From PALSA-600 sp963842335 (lineage in GTDB: Bacteria; Actinomycetota; Thermoleophilia; Gaiellales; Gaiellaceae): a stretch of DNA of 64,000 bases. The translations under genes were made by a program, and so were the position numbers. Where the stretch lies: the NCBI GenBank assembly GCA_963842335.1, contig CAWJGF010000011.1, positions 62,001 through 126,000 of the forward strand, written 5' to 3'. The notes under the pieces were generated by a model. That model was not told where the DNA came from. It ran no database searches and saw nothing but the letters and a program-made list of their open reading frames with translations. Of the stretch, positions 36,447 through 46,171 are shown piece by piece; the first letter of the stretch is position 1; every line of letters starts with the position of its first letter.

Positions 36447-38443
36447 GCGACGCGCTCCAGGAGCGCTTTCGCGCGTGCGACGACGTTGTCGAGGTTGTAG
36501 CCGAACTCGGAGAGCACGGTCTCGCCCGGAGCCGACGCACCGAAGTGCTCGATCGAGATCGAGTCGCCGCGGTCGCCGACCCACTTCGACCAGCCGAGCT
36601 CGACGCCGGGCTCGATGGAGAGCCGGGCGCGTACGTCGGGTGGCAGCACCTCGTCGCGATACTCGGCCGGCTGGGCCTCGAAGAGCTCCCAGCACGGCAT
36701 CGAGACGACCCGCACGGCGGTGCCTTCGGCGGCGAGCTTGCGGCCGGCTTCGAGTGTCAGCCCTACCTCGGCGCCCGTCCCGATCAGGATCAGATCGGGG
36801 GACGGCGAGGACTCCCAGAGCGTGTAGGCACCTCGCTCGACCAGGGAGGCGGGCGCGAGATCCTTGCGGTCGAGCGTTGGCACCTTCTGCCGCGACAACG
36901 AGAACGCGACCGGGCCGTCGGTCCGCTCGAGCGCGACCCGCCACGCCTCGGCCGTCTCGTTCGCATCGGCCGGCCGCATGAACCAGAGATGCGGGATCGC
37001 GCGAAGCGCCGCGTAGGTCTCGACCGGTTGGTGCGTCGGCCCGTCCTCGCCGAGCCCGACGGAGTCGTGCGTCCAGACCCACAGCACCGGCAGCCGCATC
37101 AGGGCGGACAGGCGGACGGCGGGGCGCATGTAGTCACTGAAGATGAGGAAGGTCGAGCCGTACGGCTTGACGCAGCCGCCGTGGGCGCCGATGCCGTTCA
37201 CGATCGCGCCCATCGCGTGCTCGCGGATCCCGAAGGGGATGTTGCGCCCGCTCCACTGCGCGGAGAACAGGCCACCGCCTTCGAACTCCGTCTTCGTCGA
37301 CTCGACAAGGTCCGCCGCGCCACCGATCATCGTCGGCACCGCATCCTTGAACGCCTGCATCACCTGCTTGCCTGCGTCGCGCGTCGCGATCTCCTCGCCG
37401 GCCGCGAACTCAGGCGCTGTCCAGGAGCCGATCCGGCCCGCGTGGGCGGCATCCCACTTCTCACGCAACTCGGGGAACGCGCCCGACCAGAGGTCGAACG
37501 TCGCGTGCCATTCGCTCTCCACCTCGTTGCCTCGCTCGACGCGGTTCAGGTGCTCGTACACCTCGTCGGGAACGACAAAGCTCTTCTTGGGATCCCAACC
37601 GAGCGCTTTTTTCGTCGCGGCGACCTCGTCGGGGCCGAGCGCGGAGCCGTGCGACTTCGCGGTGTCGACCGCATTCGGCGCACCGAATGCGATGTGCGAA
37701 TGGACGATCACGATCGAGGGGCGCTTCGTCTCGTCCTGGGCCGCGGCGATCGCGCTCCGGAGGGCGTCGAGGTCGTTCACGTCTTCGACCGTCTGCACGT
37801 GCCAGCCAAGTGCTTCGAAGCGGAGCGCGCGATTCTCGGTGAACGAGATGCGCGTCGTGCCATCGATCGTGATGTGGTTGTCGTCGTAGAAGTAGATGAG
37901 CTTGCCCAGGCCGTTCGTGCCGGCGATCGAGCCCGCCTCGTACGACAGGCCCTCCATCAGGTCGCCGTCGGAGCAGATGGCGTAAACGCGGTGATCCACG
38001 ACCGGGTCATGCGTCGGACGGTTGAAGGTGTCGGCAAGGAACCGCTCGGCCATGCCCATACCTACGCCGTTCGCGAAGCCCTGGCCGAGCGGCCCGGTCG
38101 TGATCTCGATGCCTTCCGTGTGACGAAACTCGGGGTGGCCCGGCGTCGCGGAGTTCCACTGCCGGAACCGCTTCAGCTCCTCGAGCGAAAGGTTGTAGCC
38201 CGTGAGGTGCAGCGCCGAGTACTGGAGAACGCAGGCGTGACCGGCACTCAGGATGAACCGGTCGCGGTTCGCCCAGTGCGGGCTTGCCGGGTTGTGGCGC
38301 AAGACCTCGCCGTAGAGGACGTACGCGAGCGGCGCAAGCGCCATCGCAGTGCCAGGGTGGCCGACACCGGCCTTCTGCACCGCATCCATCGACAGCGTGC
38401 GGATCGTGTCGATCGAGAGCCGTTCGATCTCCGTGGTGGCCAA
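36443..38443 (-). CDS. tkt: Transketolase
   Basis: A TPP-dependent ketol transferase of 666 residues. The TPP/Mg region is VYAICSDGDLMEGLSYEAGS; the N-terminal GHPGTAMALAPLAYVLYG, EITTGPLGQGFANGVGMGMA and C-terminal VWTHDSVGLGEDGPTHQPVE are canonical. The start is TTG 38443, since GAGGAGGAC lies 9 bases upstream and MATTEIERL is a natural N-terminus. First of the seven-gene tkt-rpiB-tal-pgi-gnd-zwf-opcA run. Intact frame. Confidence 0.96.
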   Translation of the reverse strand: MATTEIERLSIDTIRTLSMDAVQKAGVGHPGTAMALAPLAYVLYGEVLRHNPASPHWANRDRFILSAGHACVLQYSALHLTGYNLSLEELKRFRQWNSATPGHPEFRHTEGIEITTGPLGQGFANGVGMGMAERFLADTFNRPTHDPVVDHRVYAICSDGDLMEGLSYEAGSIAGTNGLGKLIYFYDDNHITIDGTTRISFTENRALRFEALGWHVQTVEDVNDLDALRSAIAAAQDETKRPSIVIVHSHIAFGAPNAVDTAKSHGSALGPDEVAATKKALGWDPKKSFVVPDEVYEHLNRVERGNEVESEWHATFDLWSGAFPELREKWDAAHAGRIGSWTAPEFAAGEEIATRDAGKQVMQAFKDAVPTMIGGAADLVESTKTEFEGGGLFSAQWSGRNIPFGIREHAMGAIVNGIGAHGGCVKPYGSTFLIFSDYMRPAVRLSALMRLPVLWVWTHDSVGLGEDGPTHQPVETYAALRAIPHLWFMRPADANETAEAWRVALERTDGPVAFSLSRQKVPTLDRKDLAPASLVERGAYTLWESSPSPDLILIGTGAEVGLTLEAGRKLAAEGTAVRVVSMPCWELFEAQPAEYRDEVLPPDVRARLSIEPGVELGWSKWVGDRGDSISIEHFGASAPGETVLSEFGYNLDNVVARAKALLERVA

Positions 38444-38482
38444 CAGTCCTCCTCGCAGGTCGCTTCCCTGCGAGCGTAACGG

Positions 38483-39541
38483 TTAGTGGAGGCGGGCCGC
38501 GCCGGCTCGGATCTCGTCCTTCAGCGCCGCTTCGCTGTCCTCGTCGAGGCCCTTCAGAACGGCGGCGATCACTGCGCCTTCCTGGATGAACCGCAGCACG
38601 GCAGGGCCGTCGTGGAAGTCGCCCTCGAGAGCGGTGTCGTCGTGCCCGCTCGCGTCGCCGAAGGACTTGAACGACTGGCCGAACTCCTCGGAGAAGAACG
38701 CCGAGACGGTGTCGTACTGCACGTCTTCGCCGGCGAGGATCTTGCCGAGGGTCGTCCCGTGATAGGCCGCATTCGACCAGTGCTCGATACGGCGGTGCCG
38801 CCGGTAGAGCGGGTCGAAGAACTCCGCGACGTCGCCGATGGCGTACACGCCGCGCTGCGCCGTCTGGAAGCGCTCGTCGACGACGACTCCGCTCCTCACC
38901 TCGAGGCCCGCGTCCTGTGCGAGCTCGACGTTCGGGATAACGCCGATGCCGGCGACGGTGAGGTCGGCGCCGCCCGGCACGTCGGTCGTCGACAGCCGCA
39001 GGTCGACGCCGCGCTGGCGATAGAGATCGTGGAGCGCCTCGGAGAACGGCGGCGCCTGAAGCGGGGCGAAGACCATCTCCTCTCGCACAATCTGCGTCAC
39101 CTCGACGCCGGAGACGGTGAGCGAGGCGGTGACCTCGCAGCCGATGAAGCCGCCGCCGATCACGACGGCCGTTTTGGCCTCCTCTGCTCGGTGTCGCAGC
39201 TCGATTGCACTGTCGAGCGACCGCAGGCCCACGGTTCCAGGCAGCTCGCGCGGCCGAGCGCCCGTCGCGATCACGATCGCCTCGCCGGTGAGTGCGTCGA
39301 GGGACCCGACCGTCTCGCCCAGCCGCAGGTCGACGCCGTGCTCGGCGTACCACTCATGCGGATGCACGAGGCTCTCCACGGCCTTCGCCTCGCCGCGCAG
39401 CACCCGCTTCGACAGGGGAGGGCGGTGGTAGGGGCCGTGCGGGTCCTGCGACCAGATCGTGATCTCGTCGGTGCCGCCCGCCTCGCGGTAGGCCTCGACG
39501 AGCTTTGCAGCGGCGAGCCCGCCGCCGACGATCTCGATCAT
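38483..39541 (-). CDS. FAD/NAD(P)-dependent ferredoxin reductase-like oxidoreductase
   Basis: A two-dinucleotide flavoprotein of the rubredoxin/ferredoxin reductase type (352 residues). FAD site: IEIVGGGLAAAKLVEAYREA, with ITIWSQDPHGPYHRPPLSKR; NAD site: AVVIGGGFIGCEVTASLTVS; third motif: GVYAIGDVAEFFDPLYRRH. Electron acceptor not evident; no ferredoxin gene is adjacent. GAGGAGGACAC before ATG 39541. Overlaps the FGGY kinase by four bases. It could serve redox balance linked to the NADPH-producing pathway, an inference from location. Confidence 0.87.
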   Translation of the reverse strand: MIEIVGGGLAAAKLVEAYREAGGTDEITIWSQDPHGPYHRPPLSKRVLRGEAKAVESLVHPHEWYAEHGVDLRLGETVGSLDALTGEAIVIATGARPRELPGTVGLRSLDSAIELRHRAEEAKTAVVIGGGFIGCEVTASLTVSGVEVTQIVREEMVFAPLQAPPFSEALHDLYRQRGVDLRLSTTDVPGGADLTVAGIGVIPNVELAQDAGLEVRSGVVVDERFQTAQRGVYAIGDVAEFFDPLYRRHRRIEHWSNAAYHGTTLGKILAGEDVQYDTVSAFFSEEFGQSFKSFGDASGHDDTALEGDFHDGPAVLRFIQEGAVIAAVLKGLDEDSEAALKDEIRAGAARLH

Positions 39542-40827
39542 GTGTCCTCCTCGATTCGCATCTGCCCTTGGTGTACCCGCCGCGCCTCCGCGTGGATTGC
39601 GAAGCGGTCTGCTCGGTGCTCGACGATGCGCGCGATCGGCGCCGCCGAGAGCGTGAAGCCTAGGCGCTCGAGCACCACGAGCGCGGCGCCGCGGGCCGAC
39701 CCCTCGTGCGCCGCCGAGACCTCGAGCGGACGGCCGAGCACGTCGGCGAGGATCTGCACCCATGCGGGGTTCGCGAGCAACGCGCCGCCGGTCACGACGA
39801 CCGAGTCGAGATCGCCGAGCACATCGAGCACATCGGCGAACCGGTAACAGACACCCTCGAGCGCGGCCTGGACGAGATCGAGCGGCGTGGTCGCGAACGA
39901 CAGGCCGTGCACGAGGCCGCGACGCGAGGCGTCCCAGCCGAGCGAGCGCTCGCCGCCGAGGAACGGCAGGAAGACGAGCCCGTGGGCGGCGGCCGGGCGG
40001 TCGGCGAGCTGCGCGGTGTCGAACTCGGCGAGGGTGGCCTTCAGCCAGGCGTGGAGGTTGCCGCCGTCCGAGAGCGCTCCGCCCTCGCAGAAACGGCGCT
40101 CGTCGAGCCGGTAGAGGAAGAGGCCCGGCTTCGCCTCGGCCGCCTCGGCGTCGTAGACGACGCGCGCGGCTCCGGACGTACCGATCGTCAGCGCGGCGCG
40201 ACCGCGCGCGACGGCGCCTACTCCGACATTCGAGCAGGCACCGTCTCCGAGCGCCGGGAATACGCCGGCCACCGGATCGGCCGACACCGGCGGCAACTGG
40301 GCCCGCTCGATCCCGACCGCGGCGAGTGTCTCGTCGTCCCAGTCGAGCCGGTTGGGGTCATATAGACCGGTGCCCGCGGCCAGCGAGACGCTCGTCTGCA
40401 GCTCGCCGGTGAGCTGGAGCAGGAGGTAGTCCGCGAACGACACGACCCGCGCCGGGCGGGCTCCCTCTCGGGCGAGCCGGAGGAGCTTCGCGGGCCAGTA
40501 CGCGGGATGCAGAAAGCAGCCTGTGCGCCGGTGGTAGTCCCGCGGATCGAGCGCCGGGGGATCACCGAGCGTGTCGCGCCACGTGAGCACCGGGCCAAGG
40601 GGCCGGTCGTGAGTGTCGAGCGCGACGAGCGAATGCCAGAACGCCGAGATCGCGAGCGCGTCTCCCTCACCGACCTGTGCGAGAACGGAACGGCACGCGT
40701 CGACGAGCCTGTCGGCCCCGAGATCGACGTACGCGAGGTGAGCGTCGCCGGGCTCGGCGACGCCGTGCTCGTCGTAGGCAACCGCACGTACCGACGACGA
40801 CCCGACATCGAGCGCCACGACCCTCAA
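39538..40827 (-). CDS. FGGY-family sugar kinase, probably gluconokinase or xylulokinase
   Basis: ATP-dependent carbohydrate kinase of 429 residues. Actin-like ATPase motifs: VVALDVGSSSVRAVAYDEHG at the N-terminus, AALTIGTSGAARVVYD in the middle and SVVVTGGALLANPAWVQILA at the end; SFADYLLLQLTGELQTSVSL is a conserved FGGY stretch. Next to the 6-phosphogluconate dehydrogenase and transketolase run, gluconate or xylulose are sensible substrates. The start is TTG 40827, overlapping the kinase stop as TTGA. Confidence 0.86.
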   Translation of the reverse strand: MRVVALDVGSSSVRAVAYDEHGVAEPGDAHLAYVDLGADRLVDACRSVLAQVGEGDALAISAFWHSLVALDTHDRPLGPVLTWRDTLGDPPALDPRDYHRRTGCFLHPAYWPAKLLRLAREGARPARVVSFADYLLLQLTGELQTSVSLAAGTGLYDPNRLDWDDETLAAVGIERAQLPPVSADPVAGVFPALGDGACSNVGVGAVARGRAALTIGTSGAARVVYDAEAAEAKPGLFLYRLDERRFCEGGALSDGGNLHAWLKATLAEFDTAQLADRPAAAHGLVFLPFLGGERSLGWDASRRGLVHGLSFATTPLDLVQAALEGVCYRFADVLDVLGDLDSVVVTGGALLANPAWVQILADVLGRPLEVSAAHEGSARGAALVVLERLGFTLSAAPIARIVEHRADRFAIHAEARRVHQGQMRIEEDT

Positions 40828-42686
40828 GCGGCCGCCTCCTCGGGGCTGCGCGGCAATTCGACCCGGAAGCATGCCCCCGCTCCAGCCTCGGAGCGCACGT
40901 CGATCGTGCCGCCGTGCGCCTCGGCGATCGCCCGCGAGATCACGAGACCGAGGCCGGTGCCCGGAATCGCCTGCTCGGTTGCCGTCGACGAGCGGAAGAA
41001 GCGCTGAAACAGCCTGTCCTGCTCGGCGGCCGGGATCCCGACGCCGTCGTCCTCCACCTCGACGACCGCGTTCGCGCCGTCGACAAAGGTCCGCACGGTG
41101 ACGCGTCCGCCGGCCGGCGTGAACTTGATCGCATTCGAGATGAGGTTCCCGATCAGCTGTGAGAGTCGCTCCCGATCGCCGGTGACGACCGGCAGGGCGC
41201 TCAGCTCCACGCGGAGATCGAGCTCCCGAGACCGTGCAAGCGCTCCGGAGGACTCCACGGCGTCGCGCACGATCTCACCCACGTCGACCGGGGCGAACTG
41301 CAACTGCAGCCCGTTCGCGTCGAGCCGGGCGACGAAGAGGAGATCGCCGACCAGTCGCTGCAGCCGCTCGGAACTGCGATAGACGATCGCGAGAAATCGC
41401 TTCTGCTCGTCGGTTAGCTCCCCCGCCTCGCCCTCGCGGATCATCTCGAGGAAGCCCATCATCGACGTCAGCGGCGTCCGCAGCTCGTGCGACACCGTCG
41501 CGACGAAGTCGTCCTTCAGGCGGTCGAGCTCGCGCTCCTGCGTCACGTCGCGCAGCGTCCAGATGCGGCCGAGGAAACCGCCATCGTCGTCGAGAACAGG
41601 GGCGGTGAAGCCCTGGAAGACCCGGCCGCTCACCGAGTCCTCGAACTCGTCGAAGGTCGGCTCGTCCGGATTGGCACGCAGGCGTTCCATCGAGCGCCGG
41701 TACCTCTCCGGGTCGGCCATGCGTCCCTCGACCGAGAGGAGCCGCTCGACCACGGTCCCGTCGAAGCTCATGCCGAGGTCGCGGGTCAAGGTGATCACGG
41801 GGCGGTTCGCGAGCTGCACGTTGCCTTCCGCATCGGAGAGCAGGATCCCGTCGACGGTCGAGTCGAGCACCGCACGCAGGACATTCGCCAGCCGTCCGAG
41901 GTCGACGTTCTGCTCGGCGAGCTCGCGCTGCTGGCTCGACAGCGATCGTGACATCTCGTTGAACGAGGTTGCGAGCCGGCCCACCTCGCCGGCCCCTTCC
42001 TCGGGAACCTCGACTCCGACCCCACCGGCCGCGACCTCCTCGGTCGCAGCCGCGATCCGCCTGATCGGAGCGATCGCAGAGCGAAGGAAGTAGCCGATGC
42101 TGGCGATGAACAGCAGAATGGTGACGAGAATCCCCGCGACGCCGATTGCGACGCCATACCGGCGCTCGGTGGCCACTTGGTGACGGTCGCGCGCCGCCCG
42201 CGCTTCCGTGAGCTGCAGCTCACGGTCGACGAGGTGGCGGATCGCGTCGATGCGGCGCTTGCCGCCGCCCTCGGCGATGCGGGCCGCCGCGGCCCTCGGG
42301 TTTGCTGCGGTCAGGCGCACGAGCGGCTCCGACCACCGGGCGAGGTAGGCGCGCCACTGCCGATCGAGCTCGATCGTCCAGGCCGCAGGCGCGAGGCGCT
42401 TCAACAGGCGCGACTTCGCGGGCAGATCTCGCTGCGCCTCCCTCCATGGCTGGAGAAAGCGTGGGTTGCGGGTGATCACGTACCCGCGCGTGCCCGTCTC
42501 GAGGTCGAGGACCAGCTTCTCGATCTGGGTTCCGACGACAACCGTCTGCTCCGCGCGCTGTTCGGACTGGGTGTTCCGCTGTACCGATCGGAAGGAATGC
42601 ACGACGAGCACGAACTCGAGTGAGAGAACGAGCACGAGGATCCCGCCGCCGAGCAGGATCCGTCCCATGAGGCCAAGGCGCATCAC
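40824..42686 (-). CDS. Sensor histidine kinase: CHASE3, HAMP, PAS, HisKA, HATPase
   Basis: A 620-residue membrane sensor. TM1 is GRILLGGGILVLVLSLEFVL; the extracytoplasmic four-helix region with TGTRGYVITRNPRFLQPWRE is CHASE3; TM2 is GVAGILVTILLFIASIGYFL; HAMP follows at PIRRIAAATEEVAAGG. A PAS domain lies around residues 265-380, the phospho-acceptor His is in DDFVATVSHELRTPLTSM, and N, G1 and G2 boxes are in LISNAIKFTPAG, VEVEDDGVGIP and PGTGLGLVISR. It heads the run leading to the pentose-phosphate genes and has no partner regulator beside it. Confidence 0.93.
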   Translation of the reverse strand: MMRLGLMGRILLGGGILVLVLSLEFVLVVHSFRSVQRNTQSEQRAEQTVVVGTQIEKLVLDLETGTRGYVITRNPRFLQPWREAQRDLPAKSRLLKRLAPAAWTIELDRQWRAYLARWSEPLVRLTAANPRAAAARIAEGGGKRRIDAIRHLVDRELQLTEARAARDRHQVATERRYGVAIGVAGILVTILLFIASIGYFLRSAIAPIRRIAAATEEVAAGGVGVEVPEEGAGEVGRLATSFNEMSRSLSSQQRELAEQNVDLGRLANVLRAVLDSTVDGILLSDAEGNVQLANRPVITLTRDLGMSFDGTVVERLLSVEGRMADPERYRRSMERLRANPDEPTFDEFEDSVSGRVFQGFTAPVLDDDGGFLGRIWTLRDVTQERELDRLKDDFVATVSHELRTPLTSMMGFLEMIREGEAGELTDEQKRFLAIVYRSSERLQRLVGDLLFVARLDANGLQLQFAPVDVGEIVRDAVESSGALARSRELDLRVELSALPVVTGDRERLSQLIGNLISNAIKFTPAGGRVTVRTFVDGANAVVEVEDDGVGIPAAEQDRLFQRFFRSSTATEQAIPGTGLGLVISRAIAEAHGGTIDVRSEAGAGACFRVELPRSPEEAAA

Positions 42687-42690
42687 CAGA

Positions 42691-42696
42691 TACTTT
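42691..42696 (+). promoter_or_regulatory. Possible leaderless -10 box of the ABC-F gene
   Basis: TACTTT ends 7 bases before GTG 42704. The kinase gene starts only 17 bases away on the other strand, so this narrow gap must hold both promoters. Confidence 0.35.
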
Positions 42697-42703
42697 CAGG
42701 GAC

Positions 42704-44590
42704 GTGGCAGTCGTGATTGCATCCTCACTCCGCAAGGAGATCTCGGGCGACGTGCTCTTCGACGGCGTCTCGTTCAAGGTCGAGCGCAAGGATCGCCTGG
42801 CGCTCGCCGGCCCGAATGGAGCCGGCAAGACGACGCTGCTGCGCGCGCTTGCGGGGGAGGTGTCGCTCGAGGGCGGCGAACTGGCACTCGAGCGTGGGAC
42901 GAGGATCTCGCTGCACGACCAGCGGCCGCCGGCCCAGAGCTCCCGGCCGCTGCGCGACTACGTGCTCGCCGGGACCGCCGACCTCGCGGCGGTCGAGGAG
43001 GAGCTACGGACGCTCGAGCGCGGAATGGCCGACGGCGAGCACGACCCGGCGACGCTCCGCCGCTACTCGGCGGCCCAGGCTCGGCTCGAGCACGCCGGCG
43101 GCTACGACTGGCGCGACCGGGCGGCCTCCGTCGTGCGCGGGCTCGGCTTCACCGACCAGGATCTCGACCGTCCCATCTCGACGTTCTCAGGCGGCGAGCT
43201 GACGCGCGCCTCGCTCGCGCGGTCGCTCGCGTCGCAACCCGACCTGCTGTTGCTCGACGAGCCCACGAACCACCTCGACATCGAGTCGCTCGAGTGGCTC
43301 GAGAGCATGCTGAAGACGCTCGACGCCGCGGTGATTCTCGTCGCCCACGACCGCTGGTTCCTGGAGGCCGTCACGACTGCCGTGCTCGAGCTCGAGGGCG
43401 GCAAGTCGGTCTACTTCCCGGGCGCGTGGCACGTGTGGCGGCGCGAGCAAGCGGCGCGGTCGATTCACCTCGTGAAGACGGCCGCACGGCAGGCCGAGCA
43501 GATCGCGCGCCTGGAGCGCTTCGTGGAGCGGTTCCGAGCCAAGGCGTCGAAGGCGAAGCAGGCACAGGCAAAGCTGAAGCAGATCGACCGGATCAAGAAG
43601 GTGCGGGTCGAGACGCCCGACGAGCGGCGGCGCGCGCTCGGGTTCGACTTTCTGAAGCCGCCACGCTCGGGTCGTGACGTTCTCGTCGCCGAGGGTCTCT
43701 CGATCCGCGCAGGCGACAAGCAACTCCTCGATGACACATCGTTCGCGATCGAGCGTGGCGAGCACGTCGCGCTCGTCGGCCCGAACGGATCGGGAAAGAC
43801 GACCCTGCTCGAGACGATCCTTGGGCAGCGCGAGCCGGCACGTGGAAAGGTGCGGCTCGGCCACGGCGTCGAAGTCGCGTATTTCTCGCAGCACGAAGCC
43901 GAGCTCGACGAGCGCGGGTCGGTGCTCGACGCGGCGATGTCGGGAACCGGGCTAAAGCGGCCGGATGCCCAGAACCTGCTCGGACGGTTCCTCTTCTCCG
44001 GTTGGGATGAGCACGAGAAGCCGGTCGCCGTGCTCTCCGGCGGCGAGCGCCGGCGTCTCGCGCTCGCGATCGTCGTCGCGTCGGGCGCGAACTTCCTCGT
44101 CCTCGACGAGCCCACGAACCACCTCGACCTGGAATCGCGTGAGTCGCTCGAGATCGCGCTCGAAGCCTTCCCGGGCACGGTGCTGCTCGTGTCGCACGAC
44201 CGGGCGCTCCTCGATGCAGTCGCGAGTCGCCTGCTTGCGGTCGAGGACAAGGGCATCGTCTCGTTCCCGGGCGGGTGGGCGGACTATGTGCGCGCGCAGG
44301 CCGAAGATGCAGCGCCGGGACCCGTCGCCAGGCCGGTCGCCGCACCGGCGGCGCCGAAGGCCGAGAAGGCGCGGAGACCCGCGAAGGCGAAACCGACCGA
44401 ACTCGAGCTCGTCGAGCTCGAGGTCGCGCGCGCCGAGGAGCGCGTTGCGGAGATCGAGCAGAGGCTCGCGACCGACTGGGGCGACGTCGCGCTGCTGGCC
44501 GCCCACCGTGACGCCCGCGAAGACCTGGCCGCGCTCCTCGAACGCTGGGAGAGCGTGTTCGAGGAAGCTCAGGCGCCGCTACAGAACTGA
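42704..44590 (+). CDS. ABC-F family ATPase (ribosome-associated)
   Basis: A soluble duplicated ATPase of 628 residues without membrane helices. Walker A motifs: LAGPNGAGKTTLLRALAG and LVGPNGSGKTTLLETILG; signatures: FSGGELTRASLARSLAS and LSGGERRRLALAIVVASG; Walker B: LLLDEPTNHLDIESLEW and LVLDEPTNHLDLESRES. The linker between domains (KASKAKQAQAKLKQIDRIKK) and the long C-terminal coiled coil (LELVELEVARAEERVAEIEQ) are typical of translation-factor or resistance ABC-F proteins. Exact subgroup (EttA, Uup, ARE) is not clear. Its end overlaps the convergent LLM gene by 12 bases. Confidence 0.92.
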   Translation: MAVVIASSLRKEISGDVLFDGVSFKVERKDRLALAGPNGAGKTTLLRALAGEVSLEGGELALERGTRISLHDQRPPAQSSRPLRDYVLAGTADLAAVEEELRTLERGMADGEHDPATLRRYSAAQARLEHAGGYDWRDRAASVVRGLGFTDQDLDRPISTFSGGELTRASLARSLASQPDLLLLDEPTNHLDIESLEWLESMLKTLDAAVILVAHDRWFLEAVTTAVLELEGGKSVYFPGAWHVWRREQAARSIHLVKTAARQAEQIARLERFVERFRAKASKAKQAQAKLKQIDRIKKVRVETPDERRRALGFDFLKPPRSGRDVLVAEGLSIRAGDKQLLDDTSFAIERGEHVALVGPNGSGKTTLLETILGQREPARGKVRLGHGVEVAYFSQHEAELDERGSVLDAAMSGTGLKRPDAQNLLGRFLFSGWDEHEKPVAVLSGGERRRLALAIVVASGANFLVLDEPTNHLDLESRESLEIALEAFPGTVLLVSHDRALLDAVASRLLAVEDKGIVSFPGGWADYVRAQAEDAAPGPVARPVAAPAAPKAEKARRPAKAKPTELELVELEVARAEERVAEIEQRLATDWGDVALLAAHRDAREDLAALLERWESVFEEAQAPLQN

Positions 44591-45436
44591 CGCGACCGCA
44601 CGGATCGACTCCTCCGTGATCGGGTCGAGCACGAGGATCGCCTCGTCCGCGCCCGCAGCGGCGAGCGCGCGCAGGTGCGCGGCGAGACGCCGGGCCGGGA
44701 TCGCCTCGACGTCACGGGGCCGCTCGCCCGCTGCTCCGGCCTCGACGAGCACGCAGGCGCTTCGCTCGAGGGTCGTGGGGTCGCGGCCGGCCCGCTCGGC
44801 CGCCGCGGAGAGCTCGACGTTGTGCTGTGCGAAGCCCTCGGCGGTGTTGCCGTAGGGCGTGAACCAGGTGTTCCAGGCATCGACGTGAGGCAGTGTGATG
44901 GCGAGCATTCGCGGCGCATTCGCACCGACCATCAGCTTCGGCCGGGCCGCGAGCGGCGGCAGCAGCACTGCATCATCGACCGAGTGCCAGCGGCCGTTGC
45001 AGGTCACGCGCTCGCCGGCGAGCAGCCGCCTGATGATCGTGAACGCCTCCTCGAAACGCGACACATGGTGGTCGAACGGGAGGCCGAACGCACGGAACTC
45101 GACCTCGTTCCACCCAGCGCCAAGCGCGGCGACGAGCCGGCCGCCGCTCAGTTCGCTGACCGCCGCCGCTTGCCGCGCGAGGATCCCGGGCGGGTGGAAG
45201 GCGGTGCAGGCGACGAGCGGGCCGAGCGCGACGCGCTCGGTGACCGCGGCCAGCGCCGCGAGCGTCGTCCAGCAATCCCAGGGGCCTCGTTCGCGGCCGC
45301 CGCCGCCGCGGTAGAGCAGGTGATCTCCCACCCAGAGCGAGTCGAAGCCGCACTCCTCCGCGGCGCGCGCCATCGCCTCGAGCTCGGGCCAGCGCACCTC
45401 GCGCTCGACCTCCGGGAGCTGCACCCCAACTCTCAA
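44579..45436 (-). CDS. LLM-class, probably F420-dependent oxidoreductase
   Basis: A TIM-barrel enzyme of the luciferase-like monooxygenase family, 285 residues. Features: MARAAEECGFDSLWVGDHLL, VALGPLVACTAFHPPGILAR, SGGRLVAALGAGWNEVEFRA (the GxGWNE.Ef motif) and RPKLMVGANAPRMLAITLPH. Actinobacterial members usually use F420. Substrate unknown. The gene is alone, convergent with the ABC-F gene and upstream of an NTF2-like gene in the same direction. Confidence 0.88.
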   Translation of the reverse strand: MRVGVQLPEVEREVRWPELEAMARAAEECGFDSLWVGDHLLYRGGGGRERGPWDCWTTLAALAAVTERVALGPLVACTAFHPPGILARQAAAVSELSGGRLVAALGAGWNEVEFRAFGLPFDHHVSRFEEAFTIIRRLLAGERVTCNGRWHSVDDAVLLPPLAARPKLMVGANAPRMLAITLPHVDAWNTWFTPYGNTAEGFAQHNVELSAAAERAGRDPTTLERSACVLVEAGAAGERPRDVEAIPARRLAAHLRALAAAGADEAILVLDPITEESIRAVASVL

Positions 45437-45476
45437 CCCCTCGACCCTCAGAGCGTCGATTCCGCGCCGTCGATCA

Positions 45477-45866
45477 TCACGCCCAAAAACGCTCGAACGC
45501 CGGCGGGTCGGACGGGACCGCCGTGATCTCGTGCCAGACGCCGCCCGTGTGGCCGATCAGCAAGACCTGGTCGATGTCGAGCTCGCGTCCAAGCCGCCGA
45601 CCACTTGCGCGATAGAGAGCGACCGCGTGCTCGTCGTCGGCGAGCGACCACTTGAGCTCGCTGCGGTAGGTGCCGTCGGTGAGCCGCCGCGTCTCGCGGA
45701 AGAGCTCAAAGATGCGTGGGCGGCCGCGGTACTCCTGGGCCACTCCCACGTTGCCGTTCACGATCCACACGGCGTCGACTGCGATCACCTCGAAGAGCGC
45801 GCGGGCGTCGCCGCCGACGAACGCATCGAACACGCGCCGGATCCCTGCGAGTGCCGCCTCATTCAC
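45477..45866 (-). CDS. NTF2/SnoaL-like protein
   Basis: A 129-residue cone-shaped alpha+beta protein. IRRVFDAFVGGDARALFEVI, AVDAVWIVNGNVGVAQEYRG and RPRIFELFRETRRLTDGTYR followed by EHAVALYRASGRRLGREL are the typical SnoaL pattern. Start GTG 45866 chosen because it gives the standard length and lies 11 bases from clpS. SnoaL-like proteins are polyketide cyclases, isomerases or simple binding proteins; here no function can be chosen. Confidence 0.75.
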   Translation of the reverse strand: MNEAALAGIRRVFDAFVGGDARALFEVIAVDAVWIVNGNVGVAQEYRGRPRIFELFRETRRLTDGTYRSELKWSLADDEHAVALYRASGRRLGRELDIDQVLLIGHTGGVWHEITAVPSDPPAFERFWA

Positions 45867-45877
45867 CGGTTCGGCGT

Positions 45878-46171
45878 TCAAGTCTCGAGCGGCGCCAGGG
45901 TCAGCCCGTAACCGGCGAGCTGTGAGTGGTAGAGCTCGGCGAGCTCCTGATGTCCCGACCACACAATCGCCTGACCGGTGTTGTGGATCTTTGTCGCGAG
46001 GGCCATACCGCGGTCGTAGTCGACGCCGGGAATGGTCTGGGCGAGCGCGAACGCGACCCCTTCAAAGGTGTTGTGCTGGTCGTTCAGCACGATCACGCGC
46101 CAGGCGTCGCCGAGGCCCGAGCCGGCGTCACGGCGAACGCGCTCCCTGGGCGGTGTCAGCGTGTGGGTCAT
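45878..46171 (-). CDS. clpS: ATP-dependent Clp protease adaptor ClpS
   Basis: Delivers N-degron proteins to ClpAP/ClpCP. Recognised by AWRVIVLNDQHNTFEGVAFA (N-degron pocket residues) and ALATKIHNTGQAIVWSGHQE; 97 residues. The ATG at 46171 overlaps the ANTAR regulator stop (ATGA), so the two are cotranscribed and coupled. No clpA/clpC is in the window. The link between ClpS and an ANTAR regulator is unexpected. Confidence 0.92.
   Translation of the reverse strand: MTHTLTPPRERVRRDAGSGLGDAWRVIVLNDQHNTFEGVAFALAQTIPGVDYDRGMALATKIHNTGQAIVWSGHQELAELYHSQLAGYGLTLAPLET

Noticed and set aside
36545..38479. A 644-codon plus-strand frame opposite tkt
   Set aside because: The minus strand encodes an intact transketolase; the plus-strand product has shadow composition and no domain.
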